A program made the position numbers and the translations under genes. From Gnetum montanum (Eukaryota > Streptophyta > Gnetopsida > Gnetales > Gnetaceae), in the NCBI GenBank assembly GCA_015680685.1, contig MNCI01002155.1, forward strand, positions 249,770 through 313,769: 64,000 nt of DNA, given 5' to 3'. Below, one piece after another: positions 10,600 through 22,963 of the stretch; the first letter of the stretch is position 1, and every line of letters starts with the position of its first letter. Below the pieces are notes generated by a model. That model made no database searches. It was not told the origin of the DNA and saw nothing but the letters and a program-made list of their open reading frames with translations.

Positions 10600-13500
10600 A
10601 TGTTGATTCTATTGATAGGGTGGGGGCCTCCATCCCCTCTACCTAATGATCTTTTCATATAATATTCTAGGTCTTACTAATAACCTTTAGAAAAAAGTTG
10701 TTGATTCTTTTCTTCACATATGATGTTTAGTTTATAATTTTATTTTTTTTCAAGAGACTAAAATTCCCAATTCAGATATAGTCATGGTTAGTAATAGTAT
10801 TATTCATGATTCTACAATATTATTTAGTAATCATTATCAATCATTTTTTTTTCAAAAAAAATAAAATTGTCTCATGATAGAGATAATTCTATAGTCTAGG
10901 TAATTCTTCAAGGTGCTTCTAATATTTATGCTTCTAATACTTCTGTGGATAGCATTACTTTGTGGTAGTTTCTTCTCCAAAGTTTGCCTAACATTCCTTA
11001 ACTTTTTTTGTGGTGATTTTAATATGACTAAAAATTGTTATAATAAAATTTGTAGAGCTTCTTCATAGCTTACAACCATGATCTTTCTAATTGGTATAAT
11101 CTTAAGGAATAATTTTATTTATCTAATAGTACTAGATCTAATATTCATCATGATTATTAGTTTACTTGGTATAATCTTTGTGAAGGTAATAAGTAAAAGT
11201 TTAAAAGACTTAACCATATTTTCTTATTTTCCAAATTCTTCATCTTAGTTTTGTAATGGAAAGATTAAAATTCATAAAGATGAAACTTTTTTAAATCATT
11301 TTTTCAATTTCTTTTGATTTAGAATTTGAAATTAAATCTCCATTTTGATGTTATGAGCTTTTATGTATGAATGCATCTTTATTTCTTGACTTCATATGAA
11401 GTAAATATGCTTGGTAAAATAGGTTGGATTGATTAGTGGTTATGTATTATATATGATGTTTAAAAATTTTACCCACTACTTTGGTAAACAATATATCAAG
11501 AGATAACAAAAGACTATGAAAAAATTCTATATTGAATTTCAATAGATCAATATTGCACTACAAAATGATCCCTTTGATATTATTCTTCAATAATAACTTT
11601 TTTATGTTTACTTAATCAAATAAAAATGGGACATATGTAATGTTAAGAATGCTTCGATCAAGAGTCACCTTAACTAATTAAAAGTAGAGGGAGAACCATG
11701 TAGGAAAATTTTTAAATTCTTAAAAGATAAAGGCAGTTTACTTGTTATTGACTCCATATAAGTTGATGTCAAATTAGTTTTACTTCTTTTATTATCAATG
11801 GTTTTCTTGAAAGAAAATTTCATTGTATATTTATCTTAGAGTGTTTTAATCATAATGATTTTTTTTAATCATGATCATTTACCTAATATTGTTCATAGCA
11901 GTTACAACCATCTTCTTGAATAAGATATCTCTCTTACTAAAATTCAAGTGACAGTGTTTAGCTTGGCTAATGGTAAATATCTTATTTTTTATGAAATTCT
12001 AATTAAAATTTTTAAAAATCATTAGGATGTTATCAGTATGGGCCTTTATTTTGTTTTTGTAGATGTCATTAAATAATGTTCGCTTGGTCAAGAGCTAAAT
12101 AAAGAAGTCATTAGACTTATTCATAAGAAAGATAATCTTTACCAAATTGGTAATTAGTGCCCTAGTAATATGAATTTTCTTTTATGAAATTTTGGCTAAA
12201 TGTCTTACTAAAAGATTAAAACCAATTATTCCTCAATTAAGTACTACAATAAAAACTAACTTTGTCAAAGATAGATATATTCTAAATAATGGTGCTATAG
12301 CATAGAAGGGTAAGTTGAGGATTCCAATCAGGACATTACTTTTTGAAGCTTGATTATTCTAAAGCATATTATAGAATTGAAAGATAGTTTATTATTTCTT
12401 ATCCTCATAAATATGGTTTTAAAGAAAAATTTATTAGAACGGTAGAGAGTTATTTTGTGTCTGCTAATATACTTGTGGCTACAAATGTTAGCATTACTAA
12501 TTATTTTAAGTTTGAATGCTCAGTTAGATAAGGTTTCCCTCTTACTCCTTATCTCTTCATCCTTATTGAAGATTTTCTATGTCATGCTATATATAGAAGG
12601 ATGAGGAGCATAATTTTCTATAAGGCAACTTTATTGAAAATAATGTTTCTATTTTATTAAATATGCATTTTTCATATGGATTTTTTTTATGAAAAAAATA
12701 ACAAGGCTATTACACATTATCTTGTTTATCATGCTAATCAATATTGCAAACTAATTGGTTAAAATGTTCTATTTTTGGAACAAGGGGTTTCAATAATGAA
12801 CTTTGTCTAAATCTTAACATTTTCTAGAAAAGTAAAATGTTTTAAAATTGTGGTGGATTCTCAAAAACTTTATGGGATGTTATAGTGAAGAAAATTGAAA
12901 AAAAATTGTTAAGTGGGATGAGAAGAAGCTTTGAATGGCTAGTAATTTTATTGTTTGCAAGCATAGTATTTAAGCTTCTCATGTGCATTATTCATCATAT
13001 TGGGCTTCTAGTATTTTTACATATCGTTGGATTGATTAGCTTATGTAAAATTTCTTTTCGAGTAGTAGCTATTCTAGAAGGGGGTTTTATTCTATTTCTT
13101 AGGATATTTGCACTTCTCATAAAGAGTATGATGAATTAGGATTAGTAAATTGTTAGAATCATGGTATTCTTTTATGTGCCAAGTGGGTGGTTAATTGCTT
13201 ATATGATGGAGGGCCTTGGAAGCTTCATTTTCATAACTGTATCTAGATAAGTAAGCCTAGAGATAGTGATTACTAAAAGGATACTAATTTTTTAATTAGA
13301 TCATTTTTCCAAAAGATATTACTATAGTAGGTTCTAATTTCATAAAGCATATTTGGAAGGCTTGGAGTTTTATTGATGAATTTTGAAACTTCAATAATAT
13401 TATTGTTTCTACCTTTATGTTTGATAAGATTTCTCCTTGGTGGCTTCATATTAATAATGAACTATGGGCTATCAAGCATACACATCATTATAGTATATGG

Positions 13501-14287
13501 TATAAGCTTAACATTCCCTCCATTTCATCTCTCTGAATTCATAATCAATGGATTACTTGGTTTAAGTATCAGAGTCTCTATAATATTAATGATTTTAGAA
13601 AGTTCACATATTTTTGATCTTTGGGATAGTTCTAATAGAAGTGTAACTATTCAAGGTTATCATAATGGTTTTCTTAATTTTTCTTGAATAAATGGTCATC
13701 TTGTTTTACCATATCACTATACAATTATGTACAATATTATTATTTCTAATACTAATATTTAGCCTAGATTCACTTATCTTTGGAAGGATATTTAGAATAT
13801 GTAGTTATGAAAGTAGAGAATTCAAAAGATATGGAATCCCATCACTCCTTTAAAAATTAGATATTTTCTATAGTATTTGTTTCATCAAGGTTTATCTATT
13901 AGTATTCAATACTCTTAAGATTTCATAACCCAAGATGTCCTTTTTATAACATAGAAGACTCATTCATCCATTATTTTTTAACCTATCCTCTTGCTTGTAG
14001 CTCTTGGATTTGGTGTAGCAAGTATTTACATAGTTTGCAATCAAGCTTAGATGAAATTTTACTTGGTGACACTTCTCAACTTTAAATATTTCTACTTCAT
14101 ACTTGAATTTTCATTTTTTTTTCACTTATTCTTTATGCCATCTGAAAGTTACAATGTAATGTAGTTTTTCATAGAGATTCTTTAGCTAAGTTTCTTCCAT
14201 TGTCAATTCAAGATGATATCATTCAACAATAGTTGATTCTTTGGTTTATTTTTTAATCATTTATTTATTTAGTTTTTTATTAATAGA
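10600..14287 (+). pseudogene. Decayed L1-type LINE (ORF2)
   Basis: All three parts of a plant L1-type ORF2 are visible on the plus strand. The endonuclease has 'FFQETKIPNSD' at ~10747 (the LQETK motif) and 'CGDFNMTKN' at ~11010 (GDFN). The RT has 'CLTKRLKPIIPQL' at ~12200, 'KLDYSKAYYRIE' (the DFEKAYD block) and 'GFPLTPYLFILI' (the GDPLSPFLF block). The catalytic FADD region is degraded. The C-terminal zf-RVT domain at ~13830-14030 reads 'ITPLKIRYF' and 'CPFYNIEDSFIHYFL'. Stops and frameshifts are dense, so it is ancient. It is cut at 14287 by the 5' LTR of element 2; no continuation is seen on the other side. Confidence 0.8.
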
Positions 14288-15138
14288 TGATGAATCATGC
14301 AGTGATAGTTTTTATGTTAATTATAAGCCCTCGTTCTAGGGAGTATTTCATGTGTCCTATTTTTATAGTCTAGCATGTTTAGTAGAGGTTCTTGGTCTTT
14401 TGAGATGCATCCTTACCTCATGGATCATACTCTAAGATTATATGCATGTTTCCAAGCTCTCTAGGATGATTATGGCTTTATTTGAATGTCTTAGGGGCCC
14501 TTTTGGCATGTTTCCTCGGGTTTTGGCTTACATCCAAAATTGAAAAAGAAAAGTATGATTTTAGGAGGGTGTGCTGACTATCTTGTATTAGAGCACCCCA
14601 TGTGTTAGTATAGGGATATACATACACCCACTTGGTAGGTCTAGTTTACCTAACTACACCTCATGTGTGTTTAGGATTAGTTTGAGTTGTCTTGACAATC
14701 CTCCATTGATGCATAGGCATTGATGAACCCCTTCAATTTCTATGCAAAACTTATAAATACTCAGGATAAGATCTCACACTTAATAACTTTATTCTTAATA
14801 CTTTCATTTGGATTTTATCATCCCATTTTGTATGAAGAGCTCTTCCTCCCATGGTTAAGTTGATTCATTTCCCTATTTTATATGTTTTGAGTCATCACTT
14901 TCATAGGTGTAACTAGACTTTGTCAAAGTGCTACAATGCTTATGCAGCCTAAAATCATTTAGTTGATTTGGAGTTAAGTATTTACATGGTGAATAAAGCT
15001 TATGATTTTTGCTTATTCTACCACTGATGCCTTAAATATTAAAATACTAAAAACCATAAAAATATTTAGTTAATTCTCATTTTCTTAAGCTACGATGATT
15101 CATCCTTGCCTAAGAAAATCTTAACTATGTAGCTTGAT
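14288..15138 (+). repeat. Element 2 5' LTR
   Basis: Bases 14288-14856 align by eye with 31576-32187. Shared blocks include 'TAGCATGTTTGGTAGAGG', 'CATACTCTAAGATTATAT', 'CAAGCTCTCTAGGA', the TATA region (CTTATAAATACTCAGG near 14750) and 'CTTTATTCTTAAT'. The 3' end is placed at ~15138 only because a primer-site-like string follows. That gives ~850 bp, close to the LTR length of elements 1 and 3. The last ~280 bp have no counterpart in the truncated 3' copy. Confidence 0.6.
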
Positions 15139-15139
15139 G

Positions 15140-15166
15140 TTGGGCCATTGAGGTTTTGACTAAGAG
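15140..15166 (+). promoter_or_regulatory. Candidate primer-binding site of element 2
   Basis: TTGGGCCATTGAGG followed by TTTTGACTAAGAG resembles element 1's TTGGCGCCATTGCTGGGGA followed by CTAAGTG. It has one deleted base and a few changes. The tRNA-Asp type is inferred from that comparison. Confidence 0.4.
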
Positions 15167-15586
15167 TTATTTTTATTGCATTTAGTGTGTTGTGCTACAC
15201 CTATTCCCAAGAGGAATTTTAATGCATGGGTGTTTATTATTATTTTATTCTTATAATTATAAAATCCATAAAAATATTAAACTGTAAAATCATAAATATT
15301 CTCTCTTATCTTCCACCATGGCAATACAGGTTTCTAACTATATCATATGTATTATAATCTCTTTTATATTTCTTAAATGTAATGATATATGTCAATTTTT
15401 TTGGCAATTACACTCAACATCGTTCTAGAAGATTACAACCAAATCACACTATGATTTTGATGATGAATTCCATTAGTCCAAAACCAACTAGATTCCTATC
15501 ATTAATTTACACATTCTTGATTTAACATTTATTGAAATCCAATGTGTGTTTCTTAGTGCTATGTGTAGGTTGTAAATATAAACAAG

Positions 15587-17560
15587 ATGGTAGATAGTGC
15601 TAAGATCCTACCAAAGACCTCTAAAAATATTTCAAAAAGAAGAAAATTTTCCATCTTTGATCATTCAAAGGATGTAATAATTTCACCAATTCTGTTGGCT
15701 TATCATCAAAATGACTAGGGAAGATGGAGAGACATTCATGGATGGTTCTCTAAGAAACTAGTTGTTGTTGCATTAGATGATCTTAAATATGGCTTAATCA
15801 ACATGGGGCTAGAGGATGAATGTGTTACATACAAAGATCATGAGCTTGTGTATGATGAACATGAGTCTTTGTACATGCAAGATATTCAAGATTGAATGGT
15901 GGAAGAAGAGGCTAGCCATGACTTTTTATGTAATCATTCAAATGGAGAGAAGGAAGTCAAAGGAGATAAGAATGGCAAAGGGTCAATCCATTAGGAAGGT
16001 CCTTGGTTAGGTACTTTCACTTAAAGTATAGCCTAAAATCTAAATGATGACCTCCTTCCCAAGTTTCAACATTTATATTTATCTAGTTCTTCTAGTAATG
16101 AGGATGATGTCCCTTTGTTTAACTTGGGTATTTATCACAAACTAACTAAAGTTCTACACATTCCACAAGAACATGTTCATGATAGCAGAATCAAATGAAT
16201 CAACATGATTAATGTATCAACATATAGAGGGTATACTAGTGATGATCCCTAGATTCACATTCAAGCCTTTGATAATGATTGTTATTTCTAAGGAATCATG
16301 AGTAAGTGGTAGAAGTTGTGGTTATTTTCCTGCACCTTCATTGAGCATGTAGAAATCTAGTACAAATCCTTGTCCCCCTTAGATTAGTTTAGAGATGGAT
16401 GGATATGATCATAATCTTTTATGTCAAATTTCATACCTATTCTATAATTTCAAAAATTTAGAAGGAGATGGCCTATTGGAGGTAAGGAGTCCATGAACCT
16501 ATTGGCATCGCCATGGAAAGATACATGAAAACTATTTATTGCTATCCAAACCATGGTTTTAGCTAAGGTAGGAAACAATAGAATGTGTGGATATTTATGC
16601 AATGGGCTAGGTTTATAAAATATCTATGACCTAAATAAAAGTGCTCTTGGACATCATTACTAGCATGGAAGATGACTGGTGAAAGTAGCACTAAGCTAAG
16701 AAGTATAATTGCAACACAACACATAGAAGGAAGGCCAAAAATACTTAAGGTAAGCACAAAATTAGGTTAAAAAAAACAAGACCTTAACAAACATGACCCA
16801 TAAAGTGGACTAGGTTTAGGAAATGATGGAAAAAAAGATAATCACTACTCTCAAGGATATTGAGGATAAGGTGGTTAAAGTTATGGCCAAATCAATTGAA
16901 CCACATGAACTTAGAAAGAGGTATGAAGGTAAGGGTAAGGTGGTTGAAGCTGTAAATAAAGTAAGTGAACCACATGAATGTTGAAAGAGGTATGAAGGGA
17001 AGGACAAGAAAAAGCTCTTTCATTCTAAGAGCATTCAAGTAGACTTGAATGAGACCTTGTCATATTTTTATGATAAGGGCTCCTACAAATATTGTGCAAA
17101 TTCTCATGATTCATAGTGCTACCTAGTCATGGCTCACATGATTGATGAGATGGGATGATTTGGGATGCCTTTGAACCTTAGATTCATTAAAAGGTAAATA
17201 AGGTGAAATTAATACCCTAGTAATTCATACTATCCTAGTGGTTTATATCCAAAACCCATGTAGCAATACCAATTATGACAAGCTCAAAATCCTTGGGATG
17301 CTACTCCATGAAATCTTCCAACATCTATACAATATAATGTTTCTTGTCAATTCCTACTTGCATGATGCATAGGAAGGTGCTTATTAGCCTTCATTGATAA
17401 CCCCAATGGTACTTGCCTATTTCAAGTAGTCCTACTATTCAAGCTTCCTAGCAATAATAGCAGCAACTTCTACTTGGTCCCATGCAAGGTGGAATACCTA
17501 GTCAACCATTGCTAAGGTAAGATAAATCATGTAATATTACCTACTGTTTCAATCTTAGTT
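15587..17560 (+). pseudogene. gag: Element 2 gag
   Basis: The start ATG opens 'MVDSAKILPKTSK'. About 40 codons on, 'AYHQND.GRWRDIHGWF' aligns with 'FHQDEQMHWRDLQGN' of element 1's Gag. The central Gag domain at ~16240-16560 reads 'IQAFDNDCYF', 'SKWxKLWLFSCTFIEHVE' and 'HEPIGIAMERY', matching 'AFHDACALQN', 'WKKLNFFPRTLIKEAE' and 'HESLDPTMGRYYAL' in element 1. A Tyr/Pro/Gln-rich linker follows (~17200-17500). Stops and frameshifts are many, so it is non-functional, but homology to the Gags of elements 1, 3 and 4 is clear. Confidence 0.7.
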
Positions 17561-17879
17561 TCATGTATACATCTAGGAAATATTATCAATCTCTTGTTGA
17601 TTTGGTTGTGAGGAAAAATTTGAGGTCCAAGAGTAGGAAATTCTATTCAAAGCACAGACATAAGAACTATGAGACTAGATTTACATCTCCCTCTTAATCT
17701 TGTGTAAGGAAAAATAATTTAAGTTAGAAAATATCCCATATTTAGGATATCTTGGTGAAATTCCCTAATCATAGTCAAAGTACGATATCTACTTTATGAG
17801 CAAGTTCCACTATTATGTCTAGTAGAGGTAACAAGATGGTACTTGATGATCATGTTATCACCATTCCCATATCCATGAT

Positions 17880-18320
17880 GGCAACAAGGTAACCAAAGGA
17901 GGATATTTGTCTAAAAAGTGATCAAATCCTGGTAGTCCCATGGTGGAAATTATGTTGGTACAAAGGATCATTTCCTTGCTCTCTATGAATCTAGTTTAGA
18001 AGTCAATATCATCTCATTATAGTAGTACCTTGATTAGGGACCTTTTTCTCTCAAGCCTACTAACATTTGATAAGATCTAGTAGACCAATCCTATGCATAC
18101 CTCATGTGATAAGTATGTGATGTAATAACTTTTGTTGCAAGTTGGAAGTTTCTTGTTGATTTCCTAGTAATCAAGTTAAAAAACAAGGTGAAAGAGGATC
18201 TTCCTTTTATTATGGGGAGAGATTGGTTAAGCACTAATGATGCTAGGTTGGTCTTTGAAGAACTTCATCTTAAAATCAATAAAAGAGATAAGACCAAAAA
18301 CATGAATTACAAGAGAATAC
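17880..18320 (+). pseudogene. Element 2 protease relic
   Basis: The active-site region reads 'FLALYESSLEVNIIS', aligned with 'KALLDSSSRVNLIS' in element 1. The catalytic Asp and Gly are both lost. The C-terminal retropepsin motif is well kept as 'PFIMGRDWLSTNDARLVF' (IIGRPWL type). Stops occur throughout. No RT follows in any frame. Confidence 0.65.
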
Positions 18321-20299
18321 CTTGTGAGCCTTCTTGGTCTTGTTGTACTATGCACATGTGCCATTAAAGTGAGCCAAATAGAACACCTAATGAGCAAAAA
18401 TGGTATACCATAATGAATATATTTATTCTATAAGAATACATAACATTCAATTTAATACTCAGAGATCTCTCAAGTGATATACATGGATGAGTCATGGAGG
18501 AGGAATTCTCCGTGCCATGTCAAAATTTATTTTCTTGCTATTTTCATTTATGTATTTAATAAATATGGTGAGTTTAGTTAGAATTTTCTTCTTTTTTGAG
18601 CTTAATGATAAACATTTATGATATTTTATTTTCTCTTAGAGTATTTTTGTTATGTATGTGGGAAAAATAATTAATGTGCTTTATAAATGCTCATCTAAGA
18701 AGCCCATGGTGGATGGATGAGTTATAGATGTGATGAGAATGAGAGAGTGTTAAATGGATCTAAAGTGGATCATTAATCAATGGCAAGTTAACACAACAAA
18801 CTTATCCATCTTCTTTCCCTCCATCCATCACTAGTAAACTAGGCTCAAATTTAGCATGAAGTTAGAACTCATACTATGAGTTGTTGAAGGTAATACTACT
18901 AGAACTATGGGTAGGTGATGGGTCTACATCTTAGGGTGTAAGCTCTAGAATCTTGGAAAATTTTGTAGTCAGTGGATGGATCTAATCCATGTGTCATTAA
19001 GGATTCTTGTAACCATTGGATGAATCTAATCCATGTGATTAGACTAATATGCACATGTTATCTTGCCTAGACACTATGGTTAAAAGAGGTTTGTGATCTT
19101 ATGAACCTATGCAAATCATGTGGCAGGGGATGAATTCTCATATTCATTGAAGTTGAAGATGATATATGGTGATTTGGGACTTTAATAATTTCCATGATTC
19201 TCATGCTCCATTAAAAATCCTCTTTCTATACAAGAAAAGGAGAATATAAAAATGATAAAAATATGAAAAATGAAAAGAATAGAAAATATGATGAAAACAA
19301 TGAAAAGAAGAAATAGAAAAGAGAAAAGAAGAAAATATATTAGTAAAATAACAATGATGATAAGAAGATGTGTTGGGAAGATCAATGTGCCCTTAAGCTT
19401 ATTGGTTCATGCAAGTTAGTATTTTTACCATTTGAATCAATCTTATAATTGTGGACATTAAAGTTAAGCAAGTGGTTGAACCAATGCCTATGTAAGTCTT
19501 TCTCATGTTTAACCCATTATCTAGATTACTTGACTTCCCAAAATTTCATATTCCAAGACAATATTTTGCTCATCCCTACCCATGGCCATAAAGGTTCATA
19601 AGTCTCCCTCTTAGAAAACTTTGGAAATATTAATTATTGCTTCCACCACAATCACAAACTATTTTTTCTCTAGAGTCAACATCATCATTCTTGACCTAAG
19701 CTTTAATCATATTTCAAACTAAAATTTATTGCTTTTTTGGTCATGGTTTTGTAATATTTTTTTTATGATGTGAAGTTTGTGAGCATAACCAAGGGGATCA
19801 ATGAGAGATTTCTCATAGAGAAAAATTCAAGAACCTTGTTGTGCATACATGCATGAATGAAGAAAAACCAAAATAGAATCTTGACTTCTAGATGTTTGAT
19901 ATCATGTTACCTTGGTTCAATTTCACCATTGATTAGACCATGGAAAAATCAAGGCTAGATGACACTAAAAGTAGTAGATGTAACCTTCACTTGGAAGGGA
20001 GACCTAGAGATCAATCTCGATGATGTGGATGAGTAGTGGTAAAAGGATGTGACAATAGATCCCTTGTGGAAATGCTCCATGAGCTAAATAAATTATTGAC
20101 TAAGAAGCTGATGGTGTTGCACTCTTATCCTTTCTCTCTCTCATCCATTATTTATTCTCCATATCTTCCATTCCATTCTTGTCCATAGTTGTGTGTGGAA
20201 GGAATTCAATCATGAAAAGTAGAGGATGAGAGCTAGTCATCCAAGGAGAAAACTTATGTTTGATGCTAATGTTTCACTAGTTGTTGGGAATCCATAGAT
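18321..20299 (+). other. Element 2 spacer with purine-rich tract
   Basis: Non-coding AT-rich sequence lies between protease and ORF2. At 19217-19375 the plus strand is strongly A/G-rich (AAGAAAAGGAG, AAAGAGAAAAGAAG). Similar purine tracts lie downstream of gag or protease in element 1 (28010-28075) and element 3 (near 54590-54625, minus sense). Confidence 0.5.
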
Positions 20300-20375
20300 G
20301 GCTTATCAATAGGTTTTATAAGGGCAAGAAAAATAAGTGCCTACTATGGAAAGGATCCACTTGTGAATCCTTGGT
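20300..20375 (+). other. Conserved spacer stem-loop block (element 2 copy, decayed)
   Basis: The stretch aligns with the blocks at 54130-54190 (minus) and 60365-60440 (plus): 'TTATAAGGGCAAG', 'GTGCCTACTATGGAAAGGAT' and 'CCACTTGTGAA'. The two arms (20314-20324 and 20357-20367) can pair only partly, as expected for an old copy. Confidence 0.55.
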
Positions 20376-20839
20376 GGATTAACATTGCAAGTGATTAAGT
20401 TCAAGCTAATCACCCAGTGATGGTGACTATTGTCTTACGTAAGATACTTGATTAGTCTTCCACTTTTGTAAGTGTAAACTCTATTGTATGTTAAGATTTG
20501 ATCATCATACATTGTCTTTAGTTCATCTTAATGATATCTGTATTCCATTATTCTTGATGCTCTTATCATTCTCCTATTTCTCTAACCCCTATTTTCTACC
20601 TTTCGATTGATGGGAACACATAAATTAATCAATCAACTCAACTCCCATGATTACAAATGTCATCACTAGTAAGTTTATAATTCTCTTATTATCTTAGTCC
20701 TTAGATACTTTACTAGGTCAATTCATGGTGATTTTGACATGTTGTTGACCTTACACAAGGCTCCAGTGGTAAAGGAAGGTAATTTTAAGGCTTAAATGAC
20801 ACAGTTTGAAATTTTCCAAAGTTTGGAAGGATGTGCTAA

Positions 20840-20925
20840 TGTACCTATAATATCAACATAGGGGTGTCAGTGTCCCTGTGCTAGTGCACCCCTTCTTGCA
20901 TCGTTGCACTACTATAAATTAGGGA
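20840..20925 (+). promoter_or_regulatory. Candidate internal promoter of element 2 ORF2
   Basis: An imperfect GC-rich inverted repeat (GGGGTGTCAGTG ... CTAGTGCACCCC, 20861-20892) lies just upstream of a TATA box, ACTATAAATTAG (20911-20922). The TATA box sits ~445 bp before the ORF2 start. Downstream sequence ('AAATTTTTCAAAAATAAGTG', 'TTAGACTTTCACA') resembles the same position of element 3. Promoter activity is inferred. Confidence 0.5.
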
Positions 20926-21356
20926 ACATAGGCTCCCAAACTCATTCTTACACTTTGTCATTTTCATTTTTGATTTTCTTTGTTTACAAATTTTTCAAAA
21001 ATAAGTGAAAATTCGTTAGACTTTCACAAAAATGGTTGGATTAGTGATATTTTTGTTCACATTCTTCTTGGTCTTTCTTATCATTGGAATTTTATTCATG
21101 GCTTGAGCCTAGTATCCTGTAACTCCATCATGAGGGAGAGGCACTAATTTAGATATGTGTTTAATGCATTTGGTAGTTATTTAATTATCTCTACCTTATT
21201 TATACTTGCCCATGCACTTCATGATTCAATAGTTGTGATAATGTTTCTTAATTATTTTCAAGGGTTGTATTGATCATTATTTTTATGAGTAATTTTTGCA
21301 ATGGTAGTATGATGCTTAAAGAGCCCACCTAATTTTTGGTAGTTTTTATAGTCATC

Positions 21357-22963
21357 ATGTTATGGTTATTGTGATCCAAGATCCACAGACCAAGGAGGGC
21401 TAAGGTTGAAAAATCTCAAGATCTTGTCTACAAACCCTTATGTGAACCATCAGTTTCCAAGAAGGAGGAAGAAGAAGAACTCAAATCTTCTGATCCAGAA
21501 TCTATAAGTCCCACTCTAGAGAAATCCACACCCAAAAGTAGATTGGAACACAAGTAGTTATACTCTCAATCTTTGGATTGAGCACATGTGTAGTAGTATG
21601 TGACTAAGTAAGTGTTAGAAAGAAGCTAGTGAAAGATGATGATGAGGAAGCTAATGACATCCAAAAAAACATAGGTGCACATAGCATCTAGTAAGGACCA
21701 ATTCATAAAGAGAAGAATTATTGTCAATTCCTTGAGCTTAGTTCTCTTAAGCTCAAGGAGTCACTGCAGTGGCTAAGATTCTATGAATATATCACCCAAT
21801 CCTTCACATGATACTAGTATGAGGTAGAGAAATTCTACCAAAATATTGTAGCACACAATGCCATGTCTTTCATTGATGAAGTTCATGTACCTATTTATGC
21901 ATGAATGATCACCAGGACTATAGGATTTCCAAATGAGTTGGTAAATAACTATTGGTAACAGACCTACAAGACTGAGCCCAAGCTTAGGTCAAAGGTTCTA
22001 TTTGATGCCTTTAACATGAATAAAGTGGAGGTCAAGATGTCCAAACTTCCTAGAGTTCATAATGTCATTTACAAAATGTTTACATAACCTTTTATCAATC
22101 AAATGATCATCAGGTATCTTTACTTAGGGTGTAAATATTGTAGAAATGATGGGAGAAAAATGTATCATCAACATATCATATTTTCTTTACAAGACCTTAT
22201 TTCATAAGATTAAGGATGTGACCACACATAAGAGGGAATTCTATGCCTTTCCATAGCTAATTTAAAAATTTGGTAAGCTAGAAGGCTTAGTTAATCATGT
22301 GGAAAGGCATCTCACAACTACAGGAATTGTAGACTAAAAAAATATAATGGTGGTTACTCCAAGATGATGTTCAAAAGTCATTTGAGGTATACCCAATTTA
22401 GAGGATGAGGTGCCTTCTATGGAGGTAACTCATATTTGAGCTTCAGACTAGCTCTACTAGTGCTAAACAAGGGCATCATTTTTGTGTCTTACTTCTCAAT
22501 GAACATAGGTACAATAACGTAGTCGATCCATTACCCAACCTCTTGGTTTTAGCATTAGGAAAAGCTAAGAACCTCTTTGTAGTCATATATTTTGTCTTGT
22601 TAAGAACATTAAAGATGAAAGACAAGCTACCAAAATTCATGTTGAGGGTTAACTTTGTAGCAATTTCATAAATACAATGGAAGCCATCTTGGTTGATGAG
22701 GCTATAAGGGAGGATCTTTTTCACTTTCCTTTGACCTTGCTAGATGATCCACTCATGGTCCATTATGATGCTCATGTTCAATCTCAAACCTATATTCCTT
22801 CATGAAGTGTTTTCTCTTCACATTCATCAAGTCGTACCATGCACAACATCAAACATGTTGCAAAGGTCCTCAAGGTTCCCATTGATCAAACTGGGAATAG
22901 TCATTGGGTAAAGGAAGATCAAAGAATCAACATAAGTACCAAGTTGCTATTAAGAAACATCAA
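21357..22963 (+). pseudogene. Element 2 ORF2, first part
   Basis: From an ATG at 21357 the frame enters a basic then acidic segment ('HRPRRAKVEKSQD', 'KKEEEEELKSSDPE'), as in the ORF2 starts of elements 3 and 4. Next, ~21770-22200 reads 'FYEYITQSFT', 'VEKFYQNIVAHNAMSFIDEV' and 'ITRTIGFPNELV'. This is the FY-N...V.G...I...L.LP arrangement seen at 'FWHNRKQGTT...VLNLPN' in element 3, and I recognise it as typical of the plant 'putative transposon protein' family (recalled as PF20167). Later pieces include 'NTMEAILVDEAIREDL'. It is cut at 22963 by element 1. Many stops. Role unknown. Confidence 0.6.
22959..22963 (+). other. Target duplication, left of element 1
   Basis: ATCAA here corresponds to ATTAA at 30325-30329 just after the 3' LTR. 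The single difference is a C-to-T transition. Confidence 0.75.

Noticed and set aside
12885-13687. Hydrophobic plus-strand frames as membrane proteins
   Set aside because: They lie inside the LINE and arise from T-rich sequence; frames do not match LINE ORF2 there.
19182-19385. Leu/Ile/Phe-rich minus-strand frame
   Set aside because: Complement of the purine-rich tract; low complexity.
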